Positions 29,507 to 42,076 of a stretch of DNA of 64,000 bases are shown in pieces. The position numbers and the translations under genes were made by a program. The notes beneath the pieces are model-generated. The model was not told the DNA's origin, ran no database searches, and saw only the letters and a list, made by a program, of their open reading frames with translations. Numbering within the stretch: the stretch's first letter is position 1; each line of letters begins with the position of its first letter. The DNA comes from Salticus scenicus (lineage: Eukaryota > Arthropoda > Arachnida > Araneae > Salticidae), in assembly GCA_963930645.1 (NCBI GenBank), contig OZ005648.1, forward strand, positions 103,578,167 to 103,642,166, given 5' to 3'.

Positions 29507-30632
29507 TATCAGTTCAAAAAACCCTTAACGGCTTAAAAGTTTGTGACGCCGCTACTTTATGGCTATAAGAATTCGAAATATGAGTCTTAAAAATAATTAT
29601 ATCAAATTTTAAGTGACGCTTTGCAATTAGTTAAAGTATACATAGATTTTCTTATTTGATCATTTACTTTTATCTTTTATTTACATTTATAATGCAAACG
29701 TAATATTTTTAACTTCAAGATCAGACAGATATATAAAATACACTCACTGATGCTTTTTCATTCGCATTTCAAATTCAAAATAACAGTTTTAAAAGGAATT
29801 ACATAAAAATTCTAGTGGCGCCTCGGTGTTATTTTAAAAGATATGTTTTTAGATTCCATTAAAATTACTTTTGTTTTGTCTAATAAAGTATATTTACACA
29901 TTTAAACAGTGCTTTTAATTTTCAAATATACTGTCAAATAATTATACTTTCACTGAGTTTGCATTATAAAGTAAAACTATTTATTTCAATAAATTGATTT
30001 ATCTTTTGCATCACGCTATCCAAAACATAGTATCATAGTATCCAACTAAGTGAAAATTTGCTCAAAGAGGTAGTGTAACGTAAAGAAAACATTTACACAA
30101 ATTTTACTTGCAGTTTTGGATAGCGTGACGCAAAAGATAAATCAATTTATTGAAATAAATAGTTTTACTTTATAATGCAAACTCAGTGAAAGTATAATTA
30201 TTTGACAGTATATTTGAAAATTAAAAGCACTGTTTAAATGTGTAAATATGCTTTATTAGACAAAACAAAAGTAATTTTAATGGAATCTAAAAACATATCT
30301 TTTAAAATAACACCGAGGCGCCTCTAGAATTTTTATATAATTCCTTTTAAAACTGTTATTTTGAATTTGAAATGCGAATGAAAAAGCATCAGCGAGTGTA
30401 TTTTATATATCTGTCTGATCTTGAAGTTAAAAATATTACGTTTGCATTATAAATATAAATAAAAGATAAAAGTAAATGATCAAATAAGAAAATCTATGTA
30501 TACTTTAACTAATTGCAAAGCGCCACTTAAAATTTGATATAATTATTTTTAAGACTCATATTTCGAATTCTTATAGCCATAAAGTAGCGGCGTCACAAAC
30601 TTTTAAGCCGTTAAGGGTTTTTTGAACTGATA
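29507..30632. repeat. Large inverted repeat: two 520-bp arms, 86-bp spacer
   Basis: Arms 29507-30026 and 30113-30632 are exact inverted partners in length, with about seven mismatches and no net indel, i.e. about 98-99% identical. The spacer is 30027-30112. The tight symmetry implies a young fold-back structure or recent inverted duplication. No open frame of note and no clear flanking duplication. Confidence 0.9.
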
Positions 30633-31486
30633 TCATTACTTTTTAGTGGTTATTGATAAAAAAATTAAAACAAGTCCTTCTGGCTCCTAGGAAGGGTAAA
30701 CTAATTTATCTTTTCTTATGAAGTTGCCACCATTTTTTTTTTCAAAATGGCAGCTACAATTTATTAATGGACTTAGTGGATTTATTAATGAAGGCTTGTA
30801 TATATGGAGTTTTAAGCAAATCGGTTCATAAAACCTTTCTAATGTAAATTTGAAATTTTTAGTGTGCTAGCACAGGGAAACAAGAGGGTAGATTAAGTTG
30901 GCAAATGAACATATCAAATACATTTCTAAGATAAATCTACACTACAAATTTAGTGTGAATTAATTCAGTATTTCAAACGTTATCATACTGACAAATTTTT
31001 AAGTAGCCTGCCACTTGGAAACAAAATGGAGAAGCTTCGCACTAGAAAAATTTATTGACTGGGATTCTCAAACTCTTAAAAAATAATAAGAAGAAGAAGA
31101 AAAAGAAGAAGAAGAAAGAAAGAAAGAAAAATAAGTGGATAATTTCAAATTTAAGTTAGAATTACGTAATTTACAGTTTGCAAATTTCTTTTTAGAGAAT
31201 TACAAATTAAACAATTACAAAAAAAAAAAAAAAAATCAAGTAAATGTTAAAAATGGAAATTTGTATATTTTGTTTCCCCTTGTTTTAATAAAATTCATGA
31301 AATAATGTTATTTTTAATAAACAGTGTAAGCACTGTTTCATCCCCTAGTCATTATTGCTTTAAATAATAATAAAAAAAAAATTGTTTATGTTAATATTTA
31401 AAATATGTATCATTTTAAAGTCTGAAAAATAAATAAATAAATAAACTCTAACTGTATTTTCAAAAGAGATTTTTAATTTAAAAAAA

Positions 31487-31536
<50 letters not shown>

Positions 31537-32396
31537 TTACGGAAGTGTATGGTTTAAATAAAAAACGATAGATGGCGCCAAAACTCTATTTGCTGTTTTT
31601 TTTCCATTCCCGGCGCGGAATGATACATGAATATGAATCGCAAATCATTGAGCTATTATAAAATCGATGTTCATGAATGATTAAAAATTTTTTAGCTTTA
31701 AAAAATTGTAAATTCATCATTATTATGATAAAATGGAATAACTAAAATTACAAAATATTTCCTTATTTAAAATATTATCTAAATATTTTTTTGACTAAAT
31801 ATGAAATTTTGAAATCAAAAATATTTTTTTCATAACAAAAGAGAAAATATATTTAAGTGAATTTGACTTATTATATATGCAATAAATATTTTAAACATGT
31901 AATAAAGTACTTTTGCCTAAAAAAAATTCTAAATAATTCATTGGCTGCATTGAAGTCGGTCAATCAACCAGCCCACATATCTCACAAGTAAGAACCACAT
32001 AACAGCGTTTTCGCCCAAAGAAACACATGTAATTGGCGGAGTAATATAGTTCCATATTTAAAGCGATTTACATAAAAAAACAAGAGTTTTCCTGAAAAAA
32101 ACGAAAACGTTACTAGGTTCAGAAAGATCCTATTAACAACATATATTAATTATATGAAAATCCTTCGAGCCGTTTTACAGATATTTTTCAGAATTCCAGT
32201 CTATTACACCAACCGTTTTCCCATTTTGGCTTAAAATTGAGAATCAGATCTCAAAACATATTGCATGTAGAAATGTAAAATTTTCAGGATAGATTAAGAC
32301 CGAAGATAAAAGATTATTTTGAAAAGATCAGAACAAAATATGGCATATTTGCTGAGATATTAAGTGTCGGCTTTTACCAATCTCTTTGATGTCAAA
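30633..32396. other. Unassigned interior of the pogo-like element
   Basis: AT-rich, with a GAA-rich run near 31090-31130, a TA run at 31489-31528 and a GC-richer patch near 31610. No transposase phrases were found. Confidence 0.45.
31489..31528 (+). repeat. (AT)n microsatellite
   Basis: About 20 AT units. Confidence 0.9.
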
Positions 32397-32594
32397 CTAG
32401 CCGTATATATGAGTTCGCAGCGTCCCGTTTGTCCCTCCGCTTGCGTCACTCAAAAAACTGTCGTTTTTCATGATAATTGTAGCAAATTTTAACGCTTCTC
32501 TGTTATAAAGGTACTCAGACCTGGTCAGCCTACTGTAAAATTTTTCTTTGACCGAAATGAAAGTGAAAATCAAACAATTCCATCTGCCATTCAA
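32397..32594 (-). other. 65-codon open frame of unknown meaning
   Basis: The frame contains KNDSFLSDASGGTNGTLRTH. It lies just inside the right part of the pogo-like element. I recognise no domain, and it may be a fragment of another repeat. Confidence 0.2.
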
Positions 32595-33180
32595 ACTGGA
32601 ATTACTTCTTTTATCCTAAAATAACTTTTCCTCCTACACGGAGGGTCAAAAGGTGATGGCATGTCTCCGGAACATTCTCAAAGATGAGCTTCAGACTGTC
32701 AGCTTTTGTCCATATTGTAGCACTAGTGTGATGTAAAACCCAACCAACATCAACCACTCAACCATATGCTATTGTAGGTGCAAAAAAGGGATTAAGCAGA
32801 TATTGCAACATGTCTCTATGAATTACTGAATACAGATCGTGTTGTTGTTTGGAGATTAAGTTATTCTATTTTGTGTAAAGAGGAGAATGGATATAGCCAG
32901 TATGTTGTAAATCTGGAAAATCCTCGTATAATTTATAAAATGAACACAAAATTCAACATAAAATTACTGATTTTTAAAAGTAAATATAAATGTTCTCCAA
33001 CTTTGGTTTGCTTCTTTGGTAGTTTGGAGAGTAACAAATTAGTTTTTATTAGTAGTATACTGTACATAGTGCGCGTATTATTTCATAAACATTGTTTCAT
33101 TTGTGTTTTGACTTTAACCCGCATTCATCGTTTTCCAGCTTTCATAAAATACGAATACGATGGATCAGGGCTTTACTGTA

Positions 33181-33333
33181 TTATTATTAAATATAGCTGA
33201 TTTGAATTATAGAATTTGGTGGTAGTAGTTTAAAATATTTATATTACGAAATTAAGAAGGTACTGGTGATTCATAACTGCCAATTCACTTTTCTTTGAGA
33301 TTGTGGTCAGTTTTTGTTTTAATTCTTGATGAC

Positions 33334-33389
<56 letters not shown>

Positions 33390-33622
33390 CAGTTTTTCAC
33401 AAAAGAGGAAAAAAATAACTGCACGATTATTTCTTTTTACAACAGTTTATATTAAAAGAATATCTTATTAATTATTAAACTAAAAGATATCAAAAAGAAA
33501 AGAAAAAGATATACAAAATTAAAATTGACATTTATCTCGTAAATTTGCATGTTCTCTCGTATGGTGTATTCTTTTTGTAAGTTCGTAAAAAAAAATCGTA
33601 AATAAAATTATTTAAGATGCTT

Positions 33623-33654
<32 letters not shown>

Positions 33655-34246
33655 TTAAATTTTTACAATACTTGAGAGAACTTATGGGATTATTATTTTA
33701 TAAAAATAAAGTTAAATATAAACAAAATAACTTTTTTCATCACCTATTCTTCACAAATTTCACAAATGATTTCTTTTTGGCTCGCTACAGTGGAATGAGA
33801 ACAAGCGTCTTCCCATCACGTAAATCAGATTACATTCCACTACAATTGTGTTAATCGAAATTGGATGTATCGATTGAAGGAAAGCGAATTTCTTTGTAGG
33901 TTAAGATTTATTTGATTACTGATTTTGAACAGAGAACATTTGATACAGAGAATGAAATCAATACCTGAGTGATTTGAAGACATTTATCTTTCGAAATTCA
34001 AAAGACGTTTTTTCAAGTAAAAGTTATCTTTTTATGAACGTTGCATGGTGATTAATTGTTTCTAGAATCAAAGACTATTCTTTGCAATTATTAGTGATCT
34101 GAAACATAGGAGCAGTTAAATATTTTTTTTTTCTTTTTAATGAAACTAAAAAGAAAATTTTTGACTGATAATAGTTATTTTTAGAAATTTTGGTAAAGAA
34201 ACGTATTTTGACGTTTTAAAGATATAAAACAGTTGTTCCAAATTTA
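33181..34246. other. AT-rich gap with a CA/TA microsatellite
   Basis: An AC run followed by an AT run lies at 33337-33390, and a poly-A run near 33628-33653. No gene is recognised. Confidence 0.5.
33337..33390 (+). repeat. (AC)n(AT)n microsatellite
   Basis: About 18 AC units followed by about 8 AT units. Confidence 0.92.
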
Positions 34247-34414
34247 CTGTAATTTTCGGCGTATAATCCGTTGGTCAGATAGGAAATTTTAATTAACAGA
34301 AAATGATAGGTTTTGAATAATAAATACTTCGTACAAATTTAATTTCGTCTGTTGATTAAAATTTCTGGTGTAAAACGGGTATACCTGGCATGCGGATTAT
34401 ACGCGGAAAATAAC
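34247..34414. mobile_element. Small MITE with ends like the pogo-type element at 58124
   Basis: CTGTAATTTTCGGCGTATAA at the left and the inverse of TTATACGCGGAAAATAACG at the right. The inner TTTTAATTAACAGA / CTGTTGATTAAAAT segments also pair. The ends resemble CCGTAATTTCGTGTATATAA at 58124. A TA precedes it; the right boundary is uncertain by a few bases. Confidence 0.55.
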
Positions 34415-34701
34415 GTCGATACCGTTATGTTATTATCAAATAACGTTACGGTTGAGAAAATTAAACATTTGATTAAACATACATTTTGTTAAACATACTA
34501 TTTGAGCAAATTAAACAAAAAATGTTAAATGTTATAATATAAAGCATTATATAATATATTTTTTCCGGTATCTCTGGTAAAACACTGAATACATAATGAA
34601 ACAGCAAGAGAAGTTTTCTTCTAAACATTATTGAGTTCCTGGTAATAGAAGGATTTACAGCTTCAGATATTTATTAGAGACTGAAAAATGCATACAAAAA
34701 G

Positions 34702-34790
34702 CAGAGACGAAACACTGGCATAGAATTCACACCACTATTAATGAAACAGAATTTTCTTTTTCTTACACAGCAATTTTAAACGCATTTTTT
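34702..34790. mobile_element. Degenerate half-copy of the 139-bp CAGGGATGG MITE
   Basis: CAGAGACGAAACACTGGCAT then AGAATTCACACCACTATTAAT follows the left arm of the 139-bp family with many changes. The right arm is replaced by T and G runs. Confidence 0.5.
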
Positions 34791-35807
34791 TTTTTTTGGG
34801 GGGGGGGGGAGGGGGACGAATAGCGGTATACAAAAAATTTTATTCTGAAAATAATGCCTAAGTTTATTTTCTTTTTGGAAATGTGAACAATTATTTTAAT
34901 AAATGTATAAAACAAACAATTAGTTTATTCAATGTTTTCTTACCATTTTGTTTTCTTGTTTCGTAAGCATTGTCTATTCAATGAAATGTTCACCGGTATG
35001 AATATTTCGAAAGTGAGCTTTGAAAGCATAATTAAAGTGTCGAGCAGTGTTTCCACCATCGTTGCCAACCGTACCATAATTATAGTACGCATAGTCGCTA
35101 AGTCTCCGATTTAGGCTAGAGACTTCATACCAAAAATTTTCGATAGTAAATTTCACTTCATTTAAACGTAAAAAAATTTTTTAAAATTAGAATGTTGGTA
35201 TGTGTTATCGTACGACTAGCAACGCTTGTTTCCATAATCAGAAATCTGACAATCAGAAATCTGACAATCTGAAATTCCACAATTAGAAATTGTATCGAGA
35301 ATTTTTTTTAAATAGGTATAAACGGATATTCACGATTAGTGAAGTCAAAGATCACTATAAAGTTATTCAACATTCTTTTTGTGAGAATCATAGTAGCGAT
35401 TTTTATTTGAATATGCAATTAAATTAAAATGTGACGTAGTTGATAAAATTATCTGAAAGATAAATTAGATAAAGAAAGTAAATCTGAAAGATTTGTAAAT
35501 AAATTATGCATAGCTAACAAAGTGGCAAATATTTGTTTTCCATTTGGTTTACATACTTTGTAAAATTTGCCATTTTTTATAACACTTTATATGAGTTATT
35601 TCTATTAATTTCTTGAAACTAACATTTTAACAATCGTTCACATGCTAAATTTGTTGAATCAACTCACAGACCTGCCATTTTTCCCTGATTCATCCACCAG
35701 AATATTTATATGATAATTTTTATTTACTTAATGCTGCAAATATATTATTAAAAATTCCGAAAGAAAAATATTAGTGTAAGAATCAGCGGAAAAATGTGAT
35801 CTGTGAC
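34791..35807. other. AT-rich gap, no gene recognised
   Basis: A T/G homopolymer patch lies near 34785-34815. GCCAACCGTACCATAATTAT near 35067 may be a worn MITE end. Nothing is firm. Confidence 0.4.
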
Positions 35808-36008
35808 CAGAGTTCCCAACTTTTATAGTTTATTCACGGGCATTTTAAGCCCCGCCTCTTTTTCATACCGGAAATTTTGAAAAATTATTCTCTTCTTATT
35901 TAATCGTTGTCATATATTACAGCGAAATAATCTTAAAAATTTCTGGTGCGAAAAAAAAAGGCGGGGCTAAAAATGCTCGTGAATAAATTATAAAAGTTGG
36001 GAACTCTG
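35808..36008. mobile_element. GCCAAC-end family hAT-like MITE with perfect 8-bp TSD
   Basis: The 201-bp element begins CAGAGTTCCCAACTTTTATA and ends TATAAAAGTTGGGAACTCTG. A perfect duplication tctgtgac lies on both sides. Inner GCCCCGCCT and AGGCGGGGC pair. Confidence 0.88.
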
Positions 36009-36221
36009 TCTGTGACCACCTTGATATCAACTATTTATCAAGTCCTTAATTACTATATAGTAATAGTTGCATTCAATTTTTCCCTTTGTGAAAGACCTAG
36101 ATACAAGGCACTATTTGCGAAGGAATATTAGTTATAGAAACTTTATATATTTAAAATATGTGCATATTTTTTTCATCTTTTATTTTTAAACCCCACCCTT
36201 TGGCGTTTCTTTAAAACGTTA

Positions 36222-36233
<12 letters not shown>

Positions 36234-36260
<27 letters not shown>
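36234..36260 (+). repeat. Poly-T tract
   Basis: A T run of about 36 in total, starting near 36224. Confidence 0.85.
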
Positions 36261-36263
<3 letters not shown>

Positions 36264-36379
36264 GAAAAGGATTTTTCGTCTTTGAGTTTAAATCACATAA
36301 ATTTCATCATCAGAAATCGGTACGGTAAATGTCATTGAAGAATATATACACCGATATCACTCAGAAATGCACAACTTTT

Positions 36380-36560
36380 CAGATTGCCAACCAAATCCGG
36401 CAAATTGTTAGTACCGCCCCTTTTTCTACACCACTTATTTTTTAGAGTAATTCTCTTCAAATAAATTTACGATGAATGAAGAAAACAAATACTCTTAAAA
36501 TTAAGTGGTTTAGAAAAAGGGGCGGTACTAACAATTTGCCGGATTAGGTTGGCAGCTCTG
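36380..36560. mobile_element. GCCAAC-end family hAT-like MITE (181 bp)
   Basis: CAGATTGCCAACCAAATCCG and the inverse of CGGATTAGGTTGGCAGCTCTG. GTTAGTACCGCCCC and GGGGCGGTACTAAC are perfect inner arms. Near-identical to the copy at 37525. Confidence 0.82.
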
Positions 36561-37296
36561 ATTTTTTTTTTTTTTTTATTATTATTAATGTATTATTTTA
36601 GAGAAACTTATAATGAAGAGGTTAGCGAAATGCAGGGATCGTGTTCTTAGCTTTTTTTTAGAAATGATTCAAGGATGAGAAATTTCTGTCTTTCTTAGTA
36701 CCACAATTTTTAGAGTAAAATCTTTATCCTGCTTAATCATGATACATTACTATAAAAATATCATAATTTTTTTTCCATAAAAATTCTGGTGACAAATTAG
36801 TCTGAAAGTTTTCATCTCTGAATATGCCCTAATTGAAAAGGCGAAGAATGGCTACCCAGTTTACAAGTGATATGTCTACAATGTTTTTAAAATATTATGT
36901 ATGTTGTACTTTAATTATTAAAGAATGTTCATATCCAAAATCTACACAGGTTTATGCTTTTTTTTTTTTTTTTTTGGTTGCCAAATGATCATTAACATAA
37001 ATTTATGAAAGACTCAATTATAGCATTTATTCAATCTCCCCCCCCCCCCCGCCCATACGAAAAAAAAAAAAAATCTTAAATTTTATCTATTTTATAAAAT
37101 TTGGAATTGTTTCATATATCAAGTTTTGATGGCATAATTAAAGAGGTAAAGCTGTGTTTGAATATGTAATAAATTTAAAGAGGAGACAGCTTGTAAAATC
37201 ATCTAAAAGAGGAAAAGTGTCATGTTGAAATCGAGATTTTATTGTCTTGAAATCTATTTAATTTGTGATTTTGCGATACTCTGTACAACATACCAC
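36561..37296. other. AT-rich gap with homopolymer runs
   Basis: T runs near 36561 and 36958, and a C run near 37040. A worn inverted pair around 36690-36800 (TACCACAATTTTTAGAG / AAAATTCTGGTGAC) may be an old MITE. No gene. Confidence 0.4.
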
Positions 37297-37454
37297 TGGC
37301 GTTGCCAGATTTTGCTACTTTTTTATTTCATACTCACCAATAATTTTGTAAAGGGATATTTATTTACATACATATGATTAATCTTAGACAACCGTTGCAT
37401 TTAAAATTTAGTGGTGAATGTTGAATAAAAATGTCACAAAATCTGGCAACAATG
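37297..37454. mobile_element. hAT-like TTGCCAG-end MITE (158 bp)
   Basis: TGGCGTTGCCAGATTTTGC and the inverse of AAATCTGGCAACAATG. Flanks cataccac and cgtaccac agree at 7 of 8. Inner CACCAATAATTTTG pairs with AAATTTAGTGGTG. Confidence 0.75.
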
Positions 37455-37524
37455 CGTACCACCTGATAAATAAAAGAAATATTTATTTTTTACTTAATAA
37501 TATATATATATATATATATATATA

Positions 37525-37705
37525 CAGAGCTGCCAACCTAATCCTGCAATTTGTTAGTACCGCCCCTTTTCTTACACCACTTAATTTTTAGAGTAATTCT
37601 CTTCAAATACAGTTATGATGAATTAAGAGAAGAAATACTCTAAAAATTAAGTGGTGTAGAAAAGGGGGCGGTACTAACAATTTGCCGGATTAGGTTGGCA
37701 GCTCT
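37525..37705. mobile_element. GCCAAC-end family hAT-like MITE in a TA microsatellite
   Basis: CAGAGCTGCCAACCTAATCC and the inverse GGATTAGGTTGGCAGCTCT. Inserted in a TA run (37499-37524, continuing after 37718). The right junction has expanded into a CT run, so the exact duplication is blurred. Confidence 0.82.
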
Positions 37706-37793
37706 CTCTCTCTCTCTATATATATTATAAATATAGTAATAATTTTTTTTTTATACTATTAAGTGCATTTTTTGATTCATACGTATGCACATA

Positions 37794-37932
37794 CAGAGAT
37801 GGAACACGGGCGCAGAATTCATACCGGAATGTGTTTAAGAAATTTCTCTGCCTATAATATCGTCGATTTAAGAGGTAGAAAATTTTCTTACATTGATAGT
37901 GGTATGAATTCTGCGCCCGTGTTCCATCCCTG
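37794..37932. mobile_element. 139-bp fold-back MITE (CAGGGATGG family), copy 3
   Basis: CAGAGATGG at the left and CCATCCCTG at the right, in the opposite orientation to copies 1, 2 and 4 as judged by the interior. Flanking cacata on both sides; extended to 8 bp it is gcacatac on both sides. Open frames on both strands across it are a consequence of the palindrome. Confidence 0.85.
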
Positions 37933-38052
37933 CACATACCAAGTTTAGTAACGATCCGCTTGTCCAGTTTACCAGCCAGTTACATTTTAATAGAGAAAGA
38001 TTAAACTATATACATGTATCTTAAAAACACTTAAGTAAAAGCTTTATTATTA

Positions 38053-38099
<47 letters not shown>

Positions 38100-38313
38100 C
38101 AGAAACAACAGAAAGTCTACCTAAAAGATAAAAAATGGTGTATTTTAAAATAATCTAGTTAAAAAATGTTACATGCGTTTTAAGTTATTTATTAAAAAAT
38201 AAACTTTAACCTGCAGAATCTGCTCATCTTTATCTTCCTTTGTGTCTTGTAAACGATGATTTAGGTAAATTTATGAAAGAGACAATTATAACGTTTATTC
38301 AAAGCTTACAAAA

Positions 38314-38345
<32 letters not shown>

Positions 38346-39389
38346 CGTTAAACTTTGTCTATCCTATGAAATTTTGAAAGATATGATTATTTCGGAACGC
38401 AAAGTTTGACAGGATAATTAAAGAGGCGAAACTGTATTTGAATATTTAATTAGTTTAAAAGTTGGGGTAACTGATAAAATTGTTTTAAAGAGTAAAAGCG
38501 CCATGGCAACCAATGAGAGGTTTTGTTACATATTTCAATAGAATAAATGTTTGAAAGGCTGTCAAAAAAAACAAAAAGGAAGAAAGAAAAAGAAAGAAAA
38601 CATCTTTTTTTTTTTTTTCAAATTTCTGATTAAAACATAGTTTAAGTTCGGTGAGAGTAGTTTAAACATTTATTATTATCTTACTTTAATTTATTGTATT
38701 ATTACTGAAAAATTAAAAAAAAAAAAATACGCACATTTGTAATTTGCAAAATTGTTTTTAAAAATTATCTGGTAGACCGTTACAGCAAATTTTTCATAAG
38801 TTAAATTAAGAAGAAAATTTCTCAAACAGATTATACATTTGTTCATACGATAAAAAGGTGTCACTACCATTTTCATTTATAAAAACATTTTTGTACAAAC
38901 GTAATCTATTTTGTGATTAGAATATTAGAAAATTGCATAAGAGTAATAACAATGACAAGTAAATATTGGATTACAATATTGTATTCTACCAAATATCTTC
39001 GTGCAGTTATTTATAATGTACACATACAAGTTTTATCGCCTTCCAAAGAAAATTCATAAAGGCAAAAACTACTAAAATACGAATAAATCGGCAATGGTTT
39101 TAAAGTAAGTTATGTACACGTTAAGGGATAAATATATATATATTTCATTTTACATTAATTTAGATTACAAAAATATTGAAGCTTTAATAAAATAGTATTT
39201 AGCAGTTAAAATAAGGCAGTTGCAGAAAATACTTAATTTTAACAATAAATGATTTTTTTTTTAAATCTTCAGTGAGTTACCTGAATAGGAAAATCCGAAA
39301 ACAATTTTATTTTATCATTAAATGTTACAAATATTAATATATATAAAATAGTAAAGGCGAAAGTATATGTTTTTTAGATTATGCATCAG
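37933..39389. other. AT-rich gap with simple repeats
   Basis: (ATT)n/(ATTT)n lies at about 38045-38100 and a T run at about 38318-38345. No gene or terminal repeats are recognised. Confidence 0.5.
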
Positions 39390-39560
39390 GTTTCTCTTTT
39401 AAGCCGCCCTTTTCCCACATCACTTTATTTCTAAAATTGTTTTCTCGAAATGTAATAACGATTAATTAAAAAGAGAAATACTCTAAAAAAGGCTGGTTTG
39501 AAGAAAAAAAAGAGTACTAAAAATACTACAGAATAGTAATTAGAATGTTGGCAGGTATGC
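39390..39560. mobile_element. Degenerate GCCAAC-end family MITE
   Basis: The left arm AAGCCGCCCTTTTCCCACATC and the right arm ending ATGTTGGCAGGTATGC follow the family, but the left end is worn. Confidence 0.5.
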
Positions 39561-39709
39561 CTTACCCATATGTGGTAAAGAAAGCTTTGTTTGGAATTTG
39601 ATGTTTCAAAACTGAGTTTTAGAAATAATTACACGTTTTGAGGTTCCATGAATCCAGAAGGAAAGATACTAGCGAATGGTCTGAGCGTTTTTTGTTTCAA
39701 CGCCTGCCA

Positions 39710-39908
39710 CAGACCTGTCAATATTTTAATTTATTCCAGAGCAATTCCAGCCCCGCCTTTATTTCGTACCTTTTTTATTATAAAAGTATTTTTTCTTATT
39801 TTATCGTAATTATGTAGAGGAGAAAAATATTTTATAAGTAAAATGGTGCGAAATAGAGAAGGGGCTAATAATATTCCGGAATAAGTTAAAATATTGGCAT
39901 CTATACTG
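39710..39908. mobile_element. GCCAAC-end family MITE
   Basis: CAGACCTGTCAATATTTTAA and the inverse of TTAAAATATTGGCATCTATA. Inner CAGCCCCGCC / GGGGCTAAT and GCCTTTATTTCG / CGAAATAGAG arms pair. Confidence 0.7.
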
Positions 39909-39916
39909 CCAGTGGG

Positions 39917-40125
39917 CATAGTTACCAACATTTTAATTTATTCCGGAACATTTGTAGCCCCGCCTTTATTTCGCAACACTTTATTTATAGAATAAATCTC
40001 TTCACAATATTTATAACTACGATAAAATAAGAACACAGCAATGTAAAAAAAGAAGAAAAAACGTAGTGTAATATAAAAGTAGCAATAAAAATGCTTGGGA
40101 ATAAAATAAAATGTTGGCAACTCTG
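39917..40125. mobile_element. GCCAAC-end family MITE
   Basis: CATAGTTACCAACATTTTAA and the inverse of AAATGTTGGCAACTCTG. It lies 8 bp from the previous family member, so two independent insertions are packed together. Confidence 0.72.
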
Positions 40126-41358
40126 TTTGTATATCGTTAATTAGCTGAATTCAAAAAACAAATATTAGCGTAAATTAGAAATTCTGTAATCTATATTTAT
40201 ATGAAATGGTACTATCTCATAAAGTATTTTACATGGTCCGTTTAGTGGGCTTACAAAATAAATAAATAAATAAACAAAATACATTACGTCGATTGACGTA
40301 GTTTCTTGTCGGTTCATTTTAACATCTTAAACAGAAATAAACATAAATGGTGTGAAGGAGTTTCTTCACATATTTTGGTTTTATTTACAGTTTCAAATAA
40401 ATTTAATAATTAAATAATATATTTTCAATAAATAAAATATCTATTAAAATATCTCACGAAATCCTAAATTATCATTTTATTTAAGCACATTTGTCTCTCT
40501 ATAAATAAACATTATAATTTTAATAATGTTTTATCTGTTAATCTATTACATAAATCTGTTAAGAACAAAAACGTATTCTTTAAAATTAGTAATTTATTCC
40601 GGGTAATCTAAATGCCTTTTTTATTAAAAAACACTTTTTCAAAATCCTAATATTCCAAAGCTAAATCGTTTTATAAAATAAAATGAAAATATTATTTCTA
40701 TCTATTAACCGTTGCTTATCCATAAATTACATTCCATCCTTTTAAATTGCGCAAGTTTATTATAGCTATTGTGCAAGTATTGTCCGTTGAAAAATCATTA
40801 AAGGGTAATTTATGTATTATTAATGACAGGATTTAGACTTTATGTCTATGTAGAAACAGACGATTTTTTGGCGTGAGAATTGGCATAGGTGTTTGGCATA
40901 AATATTTATAATGGCCCATCCAATTTCAAAATATTTATATTAATTTATTCGAGAGACAAAGGAATGTATTTGGCTATGAAATTGGCGATTATTTCTAAAT
41001 CTTGCCGTATTTCGCACAGTCTGCTTGAGACTATCATTAAGCGAACTACACACCTCGCTCCTAAATCACTGGTAAAATAGCACGTAATACAAAAGCCCTC
41101 TCTCTATCTCACCTAACCGTCTGAATGTCTTTAAGACTGTGTTTGTTATATTGTTTGTTAAGATACTATAAAATAATTCATTCTCATGCTAAGTTATTAT
41201 GCTTAAATAAAGTTGCTTACTACAAACTAATGGTTTTCTTCTTCACGGCCTGAAATCTTTGTGTATCTGTGGTTATCTGAGGACCATTTTAGGAATTGCA
41301 AGAAAACGTCATCATACATGAATGATTTTTTTCCCCCCACAAAAATATGTGTCTCATA
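40126..41358. other. AT-rich gap, no gene recognised
   Basis: A 63-codon frame at 40889-41080 lies in slightly GC-richer sequence. I see no domain, splice context or homology cue. Confidence 0.45.
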
Positions 41359-41487
41359 CAGGATGGCCCATGTAAAAAGAGGCCCTGAGAAATACAAGGT
41401 ATTGTTAGCGTAATACAAATACAGTGCGGTTTATGATAATCACGCCTTGGTTTTAATATGAGAACTCCTGTTATATGAGTCACTCTG
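41359..41487. mobile_element. Short TA-flanked MITE (CAGGATGGCCCAT ends)
   Basis: CAGGATGGCCCATGTAA and the inverse of TTATATGAGTCACTCTG, flanked by TA (41357-41358, 41488-41489). 129 bp, arms imperfect. Mariner-like by target site. Confidence 0.55.
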
Positions 41488-41489
41488 TA

Positions 41490-42074
41490 GAATATAATAT
41501 ACGAATACAGAACAATACAACAGAGTTCAAATATATTGTTGGGAATGTTTGAAAAAGGTTCTGAATGCAATTCAAGATGTGTTCCTTTTTCACTTAGTTA
41601 AATACCAATGTATTATGTGTCGCTTATGCAATACATTTTTATTATTGTCTATTTTTTGTTATTAAGGCAATTATTTTGCTAAATTCTGATATGTCCGTAA
41701 AATAATCATTCCGATAGATTTCCCTTGATTATTTATCATTTGAAATATTGTAGTAATTTTCAAGCAGTATACAAATATTTAAATTACAATTCTAGTTGAT
41801 AAAAAGGTAGATAGATATATATAAAGGTATAAATCATTATAATGGTGTGAAATTTGAATATTTTTAACTGTACACGAAGACATTTTAAATTATATTTGTA
41901 ACTTTATTTTAAGAGAAATTTACTATAATCAGAAAAATAAAACCTATACATTTTTACAATTAATATTTTGTTCATCTCGAATTATCGAAATAACTAATTT
42001 AGAATATAATTATCTCGCGAAGTATGAAAAGTACGGAAATTAGAGCTATATTTTAAGTGAAATTATCAGAAATG
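41490..42074. other. AT-rich gap, no gene recognised
   Basis: No features found. Confidence 0.5.
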
Positions 42075-42076
42075 TA

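Larger units (their letters stand above)
29198..33178. mobile_element. pogo-like TA-flanked element (3981 bp), interior rearranged
   Basis: Ends CAGTGAAACCCCGATCTATC and the inverse CAGTAAAGCCCTGATCCATC are flanked by TA (29196-29197, 33179-33180). Both ends match, in reverse orientation, the ends of the pogo-like relic at 48950-49932. Homology includes ATAATGTTAAC near 29300 and the AAACTGGAATTAC block near 32592. That relic places the transposase 3' end at this element's right side, but here the coding part has been lost or is unrecognisable. Between about 29400 and 32580 lie roughly 3.2 kb absent from the relic, including the large inverted repeat at 29507-30632. Confidence 0.65.

Noticed and set aside
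33239..33424. 61-codon minus-strand frame with a Cys-Val repeat
   Set aside because: It is the translation of the AC microsatellite.
37725..37948. Open frames on both strands around 37.8 kb and at 50899-51081
   Set aside because: They translate the palindromic 139-bp MITE; mirrored peptides are an effect of the inverted repeat.
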